A stretch of DNA of 64,000 bases from positions 4,030,001-4,094,000 of the forward strand of contig JASGIS010000001.1 in the NCBI GenBank assembly GCA_047601745.1. The letters run 5' to 3'. Position numbers and translations under genes: made by a program. Below, piece by piece: positions 33,202-43,166 of this stretch (within the stretch, counting starts at the first letter, position 1; the number at the start of each line of letters is the position of its first letter). Source of the DNA: JAKPAM01 sp047601745 (GTDB lineage Bacteria; Pseudomonadota; Gammaproteobacteria; Burkholderiales; Burkholderiaceae_E). The notes under the pieces were generated by a model. That model was not told the DNA's origin. It did no database searches and saw only the letters and a program-made list of their open reading frames with translations.

Positions 33202-34428
33202 ATGTACGACCTGCTCAAAGGCTTGACCGTCGTCGAAGGCTCGTCTTTCGTGGCGGCACCGCTGTGCGGATTGACGTTCGCGCAGCTCGGCGCTGAGGTC
33301 ATCCGCTTCGACCAGATCGGCGGCGGCCTGGATTTCGGCCGCTGGCCGCTGGCCACGAATGGCCGCAGCCTGTACTGGGAAGGGCTCAACAAGGGCAAGA
33401 AGTCGGTCGCGATCGACCTCGGACGCCCCGAAGGGCGTGAACTGGCGTGCGCGCTGATCACCGCGCCCGGCGAGAACGCCGGCCTGTTCGTCACCAACTT
33501 TCCGGCCGGCGGGTTCCTCGCGCACGACAAGCTCGCCGCGCGCCGGCCCGACCTGATCACGCTGCGCGTGACCGGCTCGTCGGACGCCAGCAGCGCGCTC
33601 GACTACACGATCAACAGCGCGGCCGGTTACCCGCTGATCACCGGCCCGGTCGACGCCAAGGGGCCGGTCAACCACGTGCTGCCGGCCTGGGACATCAGTT
33701 GCGGGCTGACCGCCGCCGTCACGCTGCTGGCGGCCGAGCGCGCGCGCCGCCTGGGCGGGCACGGGCAGGAGATCCGGCTCGCGCTGTCCGACGTCGCGTT
33801 CTCGATGCTGGGCCACCTCGGGCAGATCGGCGAGGTGCTCGTCAACCACCAGGAACGCGAGCGCATCGGCAACGCGCTGTACGGCGCGTTCGGCCGCGAT
33901 TTCGCGACCCGCGACGGCCGCAGCGTGATGATCTGCGCGATCACGCGCAAGCAGTGGAACGGCCTGCTCGAAGCGTTCGGGCTGACCGCCGCGGTGGACG
34001 CGCTCGCGAGCCGGCTCGGCGTCGACTTCGGCGCCGACGAGGGCGCGCGCTTCATCCATCGCGAGGCGCTGTTCGCGATCGTCGAGCCGGCGATCGCGCA
34101 GATCGACTACGCGACCTGCGCGGGCAAGCTCGACGAGCACGGCGTCTGCTGGGGACCTTACCGCACGGTGACCGAGGCGCTCGCCGAAGACAAGCGGCTG
34201 TCGCTCGACAACCCGATGTTCTCGATGGTCAGCCACCCGAGCGGCGCGACCTACCTGACGCCCGGCTATCCGGCCGCGCTGTCGGTCACGCCGCGCCAGC
34301 CGGCTCGCTCGGCGCCGGATCTGGGCCAGCACACCGAAGAAGTGCTCGCCGATCGGATGAAGCTGTCGGCGGCCGAGATCGGCCGGTTGCACGACGCGGG
34401 GGTGGTGGCGTCGCCGCGACGGGCTTAG
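33202..34428 (+). CDS. CaiB/BaiF class III CoA-transferase (2-methylfumaryl-CoA isomerase-like)
   Basis: This 408-residue class III CoA-transferase begins LLKGLTVVEGSSFVAAPLCGLTFAQLGAEVIRFD, followed by LNKGKKSVAIDLGRPEGRELA. The catalytic aspartate is probably Asp164 in PAWDISCGLTAA. Length and the N-terminal block resemble mesaconyl-CoA C1-C4 CoA transferase (2-methylfumaryl-CoA isomerase) of the 3-hydroxypropionate bicycle, but that specificity is from memory of family motifs. No other gene of that pathway is seen in the window, so a general intramolecular or intermolecular CoA transfer on a dicarboxylate is the safe statement. Confidence 0.78.
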   Translation: MYDLLKGLTVVEGSSFVAAPLCGLTFAQLGAEVIRFDQIGGGLDFGRWPLATNGRSLYWEGLNKGKKSVAIDLGRPEGRELACALITAPGENAGLFVTNFPAGGFLAHDKLAARRPDLITLRVTGSSDASSALDYTINSAAGYPLITGPVDAKGPVNHVLPAWDISCGLTAAVTLLAAERARRLGGHGQEIRLALSDVAFSMLGHLGQIGEVLVNHQERERIGNALYGAFGRDFATRDGRSVMICAITRKQWNGLLEAFGLTAAVDALASRLGVDFGADEGARFIHREALFAIVEPAIAQIDYATCAGKLDEHGVCWGPYRTVTEALAEDKRLSLDNPMFSMVSHPSGATYLTPGYPAALSVTPRQPARSAPDLGQHTEEVLADRMKLSAAEIGRLHDAGVVASPRRA

Positions 34429-34453
34429 CGGATTCGCCGGGCTTGGCGCATCT

Positions 34454-34540
34454 TTACGTTATCAGTTCGACAACGTCCGTATGCAGCGCTGCCATGCCCT
34501 TGTCGAACGTGGCGAGTCGTGCGAGTGCATCAGGGTTCGT
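34454..34540 (-). pseudogene. C-terminal remnant of a PIN-domain (VapC-like) toxin
   Basis: Reading leftward, a frame ending at TAA (34454-34456) encodes NPDALARLATFDKGMAALH and then TDVVELIT. This resembles the C-terminal strand of PIN-domain VapC toxins, where a LATFDRGxAAL motif holds the last metal-binding aspartate. The frame enters the 3' end of the aspartate-semialdehyde dehydrogenase gene in another register, so the rest of the toxin is gone. It is a short match and should be taken as tentative. Confidence 0.45.
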
Positions 34541-35714
34541 CGTCGAGTGCCCGGACGTCATCGTCGGTCATGACCCGAGTGGCGCCGACGATCGCCGGCA
34601 AACCGGTTTCGGTGTCGATGCGGTAAGCCGCTTCCGGCTCGCCTGCGTGCCGAGCCAACGCCTCGGCGATCTGCACGGCGTTCAACGCCGCACCCTTGCG
34701 CAGATTGTCGGCCGCCGCGAACAACGCCAGTCCATGCGGCACGGTCGGGTCGCGGCGAATCCGGCCGACGAGAACGGCATCCTTTCCGGTTGCCGCCAGC
34801 GGATTCGGAACGTCCATCAATTCGACGCCCGGCGCACGTTCGAGCAGTTCGATCGCCCGTTCGACCGGTAGCGGCCGCTCGAACTCGGCATTGATCGATA
34901 CCGAATGCCCGGTGAACACCGGCACGCGCACGCAAGTGCCCGAGACCGGCAGATCGGGGATACCGAGGATCTTGCGGCTCTCGTCGCGCAGCTTGATCTC
35001 CTCTTCGGTGTAGCCGTCCTCGACCTGCTGGTAGTTCATCGGCACGACGTTGAACGCGATCGGTACCGGCCACTTTCGCGGCGACGCAAAGGCGATGGCG
35101 TCGCCGGCATGAGCGAGACGGCGGGCATCGGTCGCCGTCGCCAGTTGCCGCGCCAGTTCGTCGACTCCGGCCAGCCCCGCGCCCGAGACAGCCTGATAAG
35201 TGCTGACGACGAGCCGGCGCAATCCGGCCTCGTCGTGCAGCGGCTTGAGCGCCGGCATCGCCGCCATCGTCGTGCAGTTCGGATTCGCGACGATGCCTTT
35301 CGGCAGCCGTCGGAGCGCATCGGCATTGACCTCGGACACCACCAACGGCACCTCGGGATCGCCGCGCCAGGCCGACGAGTTGTCGATCACGACCGCGCCG
35401 GCGGCGGCCACGACCGGCGCCAGCGCGCGCGACGTCTCGCCGCCGGCGGAGAAGAACACGATGTCGAGACCGCGGTAGTCGGCCGTCGCGGCGTCCTCGA
35501 CGACGATTTCCTCGTCCTTCCAGCGCAGGCGCTTGCCGGCCGAGCGGGCGGAGGCGAACAGCCGCAGGCGATTGACCGGAAAGCCGCGTTCGATCAGGCA
35601 GGCGCGCATCAGCTCGCCGACCAGACCGGTCGCGCCGACGATGCCGACATCGAGGCGATTCCGGCCGCCGCGGTCGGAAGAGGGGGAAGAGAACGGAGAA
35701 CTGCTGGACTGCAT
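34530..35714 (-). CDS. asd: Aspartate-semialdehyde dehydrogenase
   Basis: This 394-residue enzyme converts aspartyl phosphate to aspartate semialdehyde in Lys/Met/Thr and cell-wall precursor synthesis. It has NADP-binding VGIVGATGLVGELM (about 23-36), catalytic Cys147 in ANPNCTTMAAM, and the substrate histidine His270 in VFTGHSVSINAEF. The sequence is of the shorter type typical of Gram-positive bacteria and some proteobacteria rather than the GWRGMVG type usual in Burkholderia. A Ser-rich 21-residue N-terminal extension precedes the fold. It may be a second copy in the genome. It is divergent from the beta-lactamase-like gene, with 300 bp between starts. Confidence 0.88.
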   Translation of the reverse strand: MQSSSSPFSSPSSDRGGRNRLDVGIVGATGLVGELMRACLIERGFPVNRLRLFASARSAGKRLRWKDEEIVVEDAATADYRGLDIVFFSAGGETSRALAPVVAAAGAVVIDNSSAWRGDPEVPLVVSEVNADALRRLPKGIVANPNCTTMAAMPALKPLHDEAGLRRLVVSTYQAVSGAGLAGVDELARQLATATDARRLAHAGDAIAFASPRKWPVPIAFNVVPMNYQQVEDGYTEEEIKLRDESRKILGIPDLPVSGTCVRVPVFTGHSVSINAEFERPLPVERAIELLERAPGVELMDVPNPLAATGKDAVLVGRIRRDPTVPHGLALFAAADNLRKGAALNAVQIAEALARHAGEPEAAYRIDTETGLPAIVGATRVMTDDDVRALDDEP

Positions 35715-36014
35715 GATGACCTCGGTCAGGGTGGGAACGATGAACGTCCCGTCGACCGAGCGTCAGACTGAGCAGCGAAGGCAGAGCCGCCAACCCCGTC
35801 TGGCACTCCGCCAAACGGGGCAGGACGGCCCGCTAGCGGAGTCGCCTCTTGGTGATCGTAATGGCCTGCGCGCACGCGCCGGCCGACGCCATCGTCGAGC
35901 GATGGTCGGCATGCGGGAACGGGGAGCGAGCGTGCGCGGCAGACATGGTGCGGCTACCCTATCGGTCGCGGACCGAAACTGTCAAGCGCCGAAACCACGA
36001 AAGAGGAGCAGAAC
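35715..36014. other. Divergent intergenic region
   Basis: These 300 bp separate asd from the beta-lactamase-like gene. They contain an inverted pair around CCCCGTCTGG and CCAAACGGGG (near 35800-35820). No coding frame is credible. GAGGAG at 36003-36008 serves as ribosome site for the rightward gene. Confidence 0.4.
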
Positions 36015-36797
36015 ATGCTGAAGGACATCATTGCCGGCGCCGAAGCCTCGGGGATCCGCGTCGGCCTGCATGCCACGCGGGCCGATGGCGCGTGCATCGC
36101 GCACCGCGGCGACGAAATCTTCCCGTCGGCCAGCACGATCAAGCTGGCGATCATGATCGAGCTGTTCCGGCGCGTCGACGCCGGCGCATTGAGCCTCGAC
36201 CAGCCTCATGTGCTGCGGCCGTCGGACCAGGCGGGCGGCGGTGGCGTGCTGCAGCACATGAGCCGGGGTCTCTCGCTGCCGCTGCGCGACCTTTGCTACC
36301 TGATGATGAGCCTCAGCGACAACCTGGCCACGAACATCCTGATCGAGCAACTCGGCATCGCCGAGATCAATGCCACGATCCGCTCGCTCGGCCTGAAGCA
36401 CTCGGTTCTCGCGCGCCCGATGCAGGGTCGACCGGCGATCGAGGGCGAACAGGAAAACCTGGCTACGCCCGCAGAGGTCGCGCATCTGGTCCGGTGCATC
36501 CTCGACGGCTCGGCGGCCGGCGCCGACAGTTGCCGGGCGATGACGCGGATGATGGCCTTGCAGCAGAACGGTCGCCGGATCGGCCGATTCGTGCCGGCCG
36601 GTACGCCCTGGGGCAGCAAGACGGGTAGTTACCCCACCGTGGTCCATGACGTCGGATACGTACAGCTCGGCGAGGGGCCGATGATCGTCGCCGCGTTCAC
36701 GCAGGACGTGCCCGACATCGTCGCCGGCGAACTGCTGATCAGCGAGATGGTGCGGGTGTTGCTGTCGAGCGTGGAGGGCGCGGGCTGGGATCGTTGA
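36015..36797 (+). CDS. Class A beta-lactamase-like serine hydrolase, cytoplasmic
   Basis: The 260-residue protein has all class A landmarks: nucleophile motif S40-TI-K43 (SASTIK), S101-D-N103, a Glu in EGEQENLATP (about 147) and K202-T-G204. It has no signal peptide: the N-terminus is MLKDIIAGAEASGIRVGLHA. It therefore probably acts in the cytoplasm as a beta-lactamase-like peptidase or esterase and is unlikely to be an ordinary resistance enzyme. It belongs to the beta-lactamase2 family of PF13354 type by pattern. A strong ribosome site precedes the ATG. A 14-bp tandem repeat array lies just downstream. Confidence 0.8.
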   Translation: MLKDIIAGAEASGIRVGLHATRADGACIAHRGDEIFPSASTIKLAIMIELFRRVDAGALSLDQPHVLRPSDQAGGGGVLQHMSRGLSLPLRDLCYLMMSLSDNLATNILIEQLGIAEINATIRSLGLKHSVLARPMQGRPAIEGEQENLATPAEVAHLVRCILDGSAAGADSCRAMTRMMALQQNGRRIGRFVPAGTPWGSKTGSYPTVVHDVGYVQLGEGPMIVAAFTQDVPDIVAGELLISEMVRVLLSSVEGAGWDR

Positions 36798-36817
36798 AGG
36801 GCCAGGTTCGTTTCGAA

Positions 36818-36915
36818 TAAGTAGAGTGACCTAATGGGGATCTCATAAGTGGAACTTACTAAGTGGAATATCATAAGTGGAACCTAATAAGGGGGATTTC
36901 TTAAGCGAACAGCCT
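36818..36915. repeat. Array of seven 14-bp tandem repeats
   Basis: Units begin at 36818, 36832, 36846, 36860, 36874, 36888 and 36902, each starting TAA and mostly TAAGTGG. The consensus is TAAGTGGAANNTNA, with the third to fifth units nearly identical. The array starts 20 bp after the stop of the beta-lactamase-like gene in an otherwise gene-free 324-bp stretch (36798-37121), is strikingly A+T-rich for this genome and has an exact 14-bp period. Nothing else is recognised in that stretch apart from a possible 22-codon leftward frame near 37040. Confidence 0.85.
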
Positions 36916-37121
36916 TGCGATCATGCGCTTTCCCGAGCGGTCCGATGTTTTCCGGGGCGAGGATGAGCGCCAATCACAGTCCCGCCTTTTGACGATAGCT
37001 GCGGATCGCCTTCTCCAGACGTGCGCCGGGCTCGGAAGGCATGCGCCCGATTCCGCTGCCGACAGGTCGTTCGCGCCCGAGGCGCGGTCACGCGTGGCCC
37101 GCCGCGACCTTGTCCGGCTTC

Positions 37122-38420
37122 CTACATCCGCAACCGTGTTCCGTAGCCGGTCAGCTCCAGATACCCGCGCCCGATCGTCCGGCCGTCTTCACCGACCTCG
37201 ACGGCGCCCTCCCAGTAGATGGCGCCGGTCGTCGATCGGCTGTCCAGTTCCTGGTCGTCGAACAGCGGCGTCAGCCGCAGCCGGCGATCGCCGGTGACGA
37301 CATCGACCTCGACCGGGTAAGTGACGCCGGTACGCGTCGATCGCCAGCTCCGCCGCGGCTCGAAGCGGACGTCGTCGGTCCGGGATGACGGCGAGGCGTG
37401 CGCCGAGCGCGGCTCGCCGCGGGCGTCGGCGGCGCTGATCCATTGCGCGTGCGACCACCAGCGCTGTCCGGCCTTGTCGCGGACGACGAAGGCCATCAGC
37501 GCCGAGCCGTCGTCGAGGTTCAGCCCGCACCAGTCCCAGCCGCTGGCCTGCGCGGCGAGCACCTCGCTCGACCATTCGTGGTCCAGCCATGCGCGTCCTT
37601 CGACGGACGCCGCTGCGCCGTCGCCGATCCGCAACTCGCCGGTCACCGCGAGCTGCGGACGACTGTAGTAGTAGCTGGCCTGTTCGGGGCGCGGACCCTT
37701 GCGCGAGTATCCGTCATCCCCCTGGACGAACGGCGCCGCCGGCGGCGCGAAGACGAGCCGCAGCGCGAAGCCGTCGGCGGCGATCGTCGCGTGGTAGCGG
37801 TCGTCGGCGTCGCGATGCAGCCGCCAGTCGTCGAGCATGACGTCGGTGTCGGCCTCGGCGGCGCGCACGAGGCCGAATCCCTCACGAGCCGCACGCTGGT
37901 CGTGCAGCAGCGCGCGGCGCTCGGGCTGCGCCAGCGCCACGTGCGCGAGCACCAGTTGCCGCGGCGCGAAGCGACTGGGGTTCGATGGCGTGTGCCCGGT
38001 GCGCGACCGGAAGAACGTGATCTGGACACCGCACGGCGGTGCGCCACCGCCGCGCCGCAGCCAGCCGGTCAGGTACCACCATTCGGTGCGGAAATCCGGG
38101 TGCGCGCCGTGATCGCGCGGAAATCGCAGCGGCCGGCCCGGTGTGGCGGCGGCATAAGGGACCGGAGCGGGGGCCGCGGCCGGCGGCGAGGATGCGGCGT
38201 CGGGAAATGCGGCTGTGGGCGGTGCGGGTGATAAGGGTGATGAGGACCGTGAGGACGGTGAGGGCGGAGCGGGCACGGTAGCGGGCGCCGTCGTCGCCGG
38301 TGTTTGCGCCTGCGCGCCGCTGATCCGGGGCCGGCTTCCCGCGATACCGACGATCATCGCTTGCAGCAACCGTCGGCGACGAATGAGCCGCAGCGCGTGG
38401 CGAATCGTGGCGCTAGCCAT
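37122..38420 (-). CDS. Lipocalin-like secreted hydrolase (CrtC/AttH-like family)
   Basis: The 432-residue protein has a basic, Tat-like or Sec-like leader (LIRRRRLLQAMIVGIAG) and a Pro/Ser-rich linker to about residue 95. A tandem lipocalin-like domain pair follows, with RFPRDHGAHPDFRTEWWYLTGWL, FAPRQLVLAHVALAQPERR and RAWLDHEWSSEVLAAQASGWDWCGLNLDDGSALMAF, which are hallmarks of the CrtC/AttH group also annotated as predicted secreted hydrolases. Such genes often follow a two-gene ABC exporter, as here. Carotenoid hydratase activity is not implied. The ATG at 38420 begins the leader. Confidence 0.82.
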   Translation of the reverse strand: MASATIRHALRLIRRRRLLQAMIVGIAGSRPRISGAQAQTPATTAPATVPAPPSPSSRSSSPLSPAPPTAAFPDAASSPPAAAPAPVPYAAATPGRPLRFPRDHGAHPDFRTEWWYLTGWLRRGGGAPPCGVQITFFRSRTGHTPSNPSRFAPRQLVLAHVALAQPERRALLHDQRAAREGFGLVRAAEADTDVMLDDWRLHRDADDRYHATIAADGFALRLVFAPPAAPFVQGDDGYSRKGPRPEQASYYYSRPQLAVTGELRIGDGAAASVEGRAWLDHEWSSEVLAAQASGWDWCGLNLDDGSALMAFVVRDKAGQRWWSHAQWISAADARGEPRSAHASPSSRTDDVRFEPRRSWRSTRTGVTYPVEVDVVTGDRRLRLTPLFDDQELDSRSTTGAIYWEGAVEVGEDGRTIGRGYLELTGYGTRLRM

Positions 38421-38454
38421 CGTCGCGGTCCTCGTCCTCGTCGTCATCGCTGCG

Positions 38455-38515
<61 letters not shown>

Positions 38516-38542
38516 CCGTCGCCGTCGCCGCCGTCGTCTTCG

Positions 38543-41357
38543 TCACCAGTCGGCTCGCACCGCCCGCACCGGCGACTGGCCGGCCGCGTGGCGCGATACG
38601 ACTGCCGCGGTCAGCGTGCCGACGACGACGAGGACCAGTGCGCTGATCGCCAGTGTCCCGGTCGGGAAGGCCAGGTCCATCGTCCAGTGGAACGACTGCG
38701 GGTTGACGCGATCGATCAATACCCAGGCGATCGCCAGGCCGACCAGCAGCCCCCAGGCGACGCCGCAGCACAGCAGCAGCGTCGCCTCGATCGCCAGTTG
38801 CGCGGCGATGCCGCGCCGTTCGACGCCCAGTTGCCGCAGCAGGCCGAACTCGCGGCCGCGCGACACCGATTCGCCTGCGAAGGTCGCGGCGACGCCGAAC
38901 AGTCCGACGCCGAGCGCGATCGCTTCGAGCAGATACGTGACGACGAAGCTGCGATCGAAGATCGTCAGCGACAACGCGCGGATCTCGGCGGCGCTGCGCC
39001 ACGGCAGTTCGGCCAGTTCGGGCAGTGCCTGGCGGATCGACGCCAGCACCTGCTCGGCATCGGCGCCGTCGGCGAGCCAGACCGCGACGTCGGTCTTGCG
39101 ATCGTCGCCGGTCAGGCGCCGGTAGTCGGCGTCGTCGATCGCGATCGCGCCGAACTGGCGCGCGTAGTCGCGCCAGACGCCCCGCACGAGGAAGCGCGTG
39201 CCGACCGGCCCCAACGGCAGCGCGACCCGCGTGCCCGGCGTCATCCGGTACAGATCGACCATCGCCTCGCTGACGTAGATCGGGACGTCGGCGTGGACGT
39301 CGGTATGGGCGTCGGTATGGGCGTCGGTGCCGGCGTCGGTGCCGGCGTCGGTGCGGGTATCGGTACGGGGGTCGGTACGAGGGTCGGTGCGGGGGCCGGT
39401 GCGGGGGCCGGTGCGGGGGCCGGTACGGGCATCGGCCGGGGACGAGGGCCAGGCGATGATCTCGCCGGTCATCGGCAGCGACGACGCGGGCCGCGCCGCG
39501 TCGATCGGCCGCGCCAGCACCGCGACCGGAGCGCGTTCGGCGTCGAGCGTCAGTTCGGTCACGCGCATCCATTGCGCGCGGGCGATGCCGGGCAGCTCGC
39601 GCAGCCGCGCGGCCGTCGAATCATCGAACGCGCCCTGCGCACCGCCGCCAGCCGAACGCGTATACAGATCGGCGGGCAGTACCTGATCGAGCCAGTGCTC
39701 GACCGAGCCGCGGAAGCTCGTCACCATGATCGCCATCGCGCTGGCCAGCGCGAAGCTGGCGACGACGCCCGACAGCGTGCCGACGGCCGTGAAGCGGGCG
39801 ATGCCCAGCCGCTGGCAGGCCAGCCACAACGGCGTCGCGCGCATCAGCGTCGGCAGGCGCAGCGCCGATGCGGCCAGCCCGGCGACGAGCATCGGCACGG
39901 CGGCGATGCCGGCGAACAGCCAGGCGGCGATCGCCGCGTAGGCGGGAATCGGCAGCCCGGTGACCGGAGGCAGTTGCAGCAGCAGCGCGCCGAGCAGCAG
40001 CCACGCGAGCGGCCATGCCAGCGTCCGGATCGCGCGTTCGCGCGATATCCGCACCGATGCACCGGGGTCCGCTTCGGCGCCGCGCAGCCGCGCGACGACC
40101 GGCTGACGATCGAGCGAGCGCATCGGCCACCAGCTTCCGACGGCGCCGGCGGCGACGCCCGCCAGCCAGTAGCCGAGCAGGGCGGGGGAGGACCACGTCA
40201 GCGTCGGCAGCGTGCCGATGAAATAGCCGCCGCCGAGGTCGCCGCCCAGCCTCGCCAGCAGCAGGGCGGCCAGCGCGATGCCGAGCGCGAGCCCGGCCAG
40301 CGAGCCGATCGCGCCGAGCAGCAGGCCCTGGCCGAGCACCAGCGCGCCGACCTGGCGGCGGGTCAGGCCGATGACGGTCAGCATCGCGAGGCTGGTGCGC
40401 TGGCGCGTCACCGACAGCGCCAGCGTCGCGTAGACGATGAACGCGCCGGTGAACAGCGCGACCAGCGACAGCACGCCCAGGTTGACCCGGTACGCGCGCG
40501 AGAGGTTCGACATCCGCTGCTCGCTGGCCTGCGGCCTCTGCAGGCGCGCGTCCCGGCCGAGCAGCGGCGCCAGTTCGCGCGCGAAGCGGCCGGCGTCGAC
40601 GCCGTCGGCGATCCGCAGGTCGATCCGGTTCAGCCGCCCGAGCCAGCCGAGCCGCCATTGCAGCGCGCCGATGTCCATCACGGCGAGCGGGGGAGCCGTG
40701 TCGGACGACGCGCCGCCGTACCGGTCGCCGGCTGGGGCCTCGCCGACGTCGCCGCTGATCCGCAGCGAGACCGGACCGCTCGGGCCGCGCACGCGCAGCG
40801 TGTCGCCGACGCGCGCGCCCAACGACTGCCGCGCGCTGGCCGACACGAAGATCGTGTCGTCGCCGAACAGCGGCGACGTCGAGCCGGCGCCGGCGTCGGC
40901 CGTGCCTTCGGCGACCCGCGGCAGCAGCGCCGGCGTGACCCGCGCCGCGCGGTACAGGTCGATGCCGATCAGCCGCAGCGGGCGATCGTCGTCGACGCGG
41001 CCGCCGGCGGCCAGTACGGCGGCGCGTACGTCGATGACCGGACTGGCCGCGGTGATGCCGAGGCGCCGGCCTTCGTCGCCGGCCAGCCGCGCGTACAGGT
41101 TCTCGTCGAAACTGCCGCCGGTAGGCAGCACCTGCCATTGCGCCTCGCCGTTGACGACGGCCAGCGCGCGTCCGAACTCATCGAGCGCCGACGCGTTGAC
41201 CAGGTGGGTCGCGACGGCCAGCGCGACGCCGATCGCGATCGCCACGATCGCGATGCCGGCGCGGCCGCGCTGCTGGCGCCACAGGCCCAGCCATTGCCAG
41301 GCCCACAGCGTCCAGCGCGGCATCGCCGGCACCGCCGCATTGAAGGGTGCCGACGGT

Positions 41358-41365
<8 letters not shown>
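38543..41365 (-). CDS. FtsX-like ABC transporter permease (YbbP-like)
   Basis: This 940-residue inner-membrane protein has the duplicated FtsX/MacB permease layout: helix near 35-55 (AGIAIVAIAIGVALAVATHLV), large periplasmic domain, helices near 315-420, a second set near 470-570, a second periplasmic domain, and C-terminal helices (LLEAIALGVGLFGVAATFAGE and following). It matches YbbP-type subunits, which with YbbA extract lipophilic molecules. The second periplasmic domain carries a 48-residue insertion of 4-residue repeats (RTGP, RTDP, GTDA, HTDA). The ATG overlaps the ATPase stop by 8 bp. Confidence 0.87.
39287..39430 (-). repeat. 12-bp tandem repeat inside ABC permease gene
   Basis: Twelve in-frame 12-bp units of consensus gtcggtgcgggg encode a tetrapeptide repeat of the form RTGP, RTDP, GTDA or HTDA. 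The unit length and the xTDx/xTGx pattern are the same as in the gspK leader repeat. Confidence 0.88.
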
Positions 41366-42077
<712 letters not shown>

Positions 42078-42083
42078 AGAATC

Positions 42084-43166
42084 TCAGTCGACCTCGACGC
42101 CCGGCTCGCCGGTCTGCAGCGAACCGATGACGCGAGCCTGCGCGAAGCCGTCGCGGTGGAACGTCGCCAGCACCTGGTCGACGGCGTCGGGCGCGCAACT
42201 GACGAGCAGGCCGCCGCTGGTCTGCGGGTCGGTCAGGATCGCCCGCTGCCAGTCGGTGATCGCCGCGCCGAGCCGCATCTGCTCGCCATAAGCGGTCCAG
42301 TTGCGACCCGAGGCGCCGGTGTAGATGCCGTCGCGAGCCAGGTCGGCGACATGCTCGATCAACGGCAGCTCGTCGAACCGCAGCCGCGCCCGCAGTCGTG
42401 CGCCGCGGCACAGCTCGAGCAGGTGGCCGAGCAGGCCGAAGCCGGTGACGTCGGTCATCGCGTGCACGCCGGCGAGCGGCGCCAGGTTGCGACCGGCGAC
42501 GTTCAGCCGCGTCGTGTGCGCGATCATCGCGTCATAAGCGCCGGGCGGCAGCCGGTCTTTCTTGAGCGCGGCCGACAGCACGCCGACGCCCAGCGGCTTG
42601 CCGAGCACCAGCACGTCGCCGGGCCGGGCCTGGCTGTTGCGCTTGAGCTGCTTCGGGTGCACGAGGCCCATCGCCACGAGGCCGTAGATCGGTTCGACCG
42701 AGTCGATCGTATGGCCGCCGGCGACCGGGATGCCGGCGGCGGCGCAGACGGCCTCGCCGCCTTCGAGGATCCGGCGGATCGTGTCGACCGGCAGCCGGTC
42801 GACCGGCATCGCGACCAGCGCCAGCGCCATGATCGGCGTGCCGCCCATCGCGTAGACGTCGGACAGCGCGTTGGTCGCGGCGATGCGGCCGAAGTCATAA
42901 GGATCGTCGACGATCGGCATGAAGAAGTCGGTCGTCGCGACCAGCGCCTGTTCGTCGTTGAGCTGGTAGACGGCCGCGTCGTCGGCCGTCTCGATGCCGA
43001 CCAGCAGTTGCGGCGGCACCGGGAAGCGGGCGCTGCCGCGCAGGATCTCGGACAGCACGCCCGGCGCGATCTTGCAGCCGCAGCCGCCGCCGTGCGAGAA
43101 CGACGTGAGCCGCACCGGGGCCGGGACGGGGGCCGCGCTGCCGGCGGACGAGGCCGGGCCGTTCAT
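42084..43166 (-). CDS. selD: Selenide, water dikinase
   Basis: The 360-residue enzyme makes selenophosphate from selenide and ATP, the selenium donor for selenocysteine and selenouridine. The N-terminal glycine-rich loop HGGGCGCKIAPGVL holds Cys29 and Lys32, equivalent to the essential Cys17 and Lys20 of E. coli SelD; the catalytic position is Cys, not selenocysteine. ETADDAAVYQLNDEQALVATTDFFMPIVDDPYDFGRIAATNALSDVYAMGG is the family's metal and ATP site. The ATG overlaps the fabI stop by 4 bp. selA, selB and tRNA-Sec are not in the window. Confidence 0.94.
   Translation of the reverse strand: MNGPASSAGSAAPVPAPVRLTSFSHGGGCGCKIAPGVLSEILRGSARFPVPPQLLVGIETADDAAVYQLNDEQALVATTDFFMPIVDDPYDFGRIAATNALSDVYAMGGTPIMALALVAMPVDRLPVDTIRRILEGGEAVCAAAGIPVAGGHTIDSVEPIYGLVAMGLVHPKQLKRNSQARPGDVLVLGKPLGVGVLSAALKKDRLPPGAYDAMIAHTTRLNVAGRNLAPLAGVHAMTDVTGFGLLGHLLELCRGARLRARLRFDELPLIEHVADLARDGIYTGASGRNWTAYGEQMRLGAAITDWQRAILTDPQTSGGLLVSCAPDAVDQVLATFHRDGFAQARVIGSLQTGEPGVEVD

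Noticed and set aside
36015..36797. Acquired antibiotic-resistance beta-lactamase
   Set aside because: There is no signal peptide, base composition matches the chromosome, and there is no mobile element around it.
36818..36915. Possible CRISPR array or plasmid iteron origin
   Set aside because: There are no spacers, and no rep gene, DnaA boxes or partition genes were seen nearby; a repeat of unknown role is the safer call.
42084..43166. Selenocysteine codon in selD
   Set aside because: The catalytic position is an ordinary Cys codon and there is no in-frame TGA near the glycine-rich loop.
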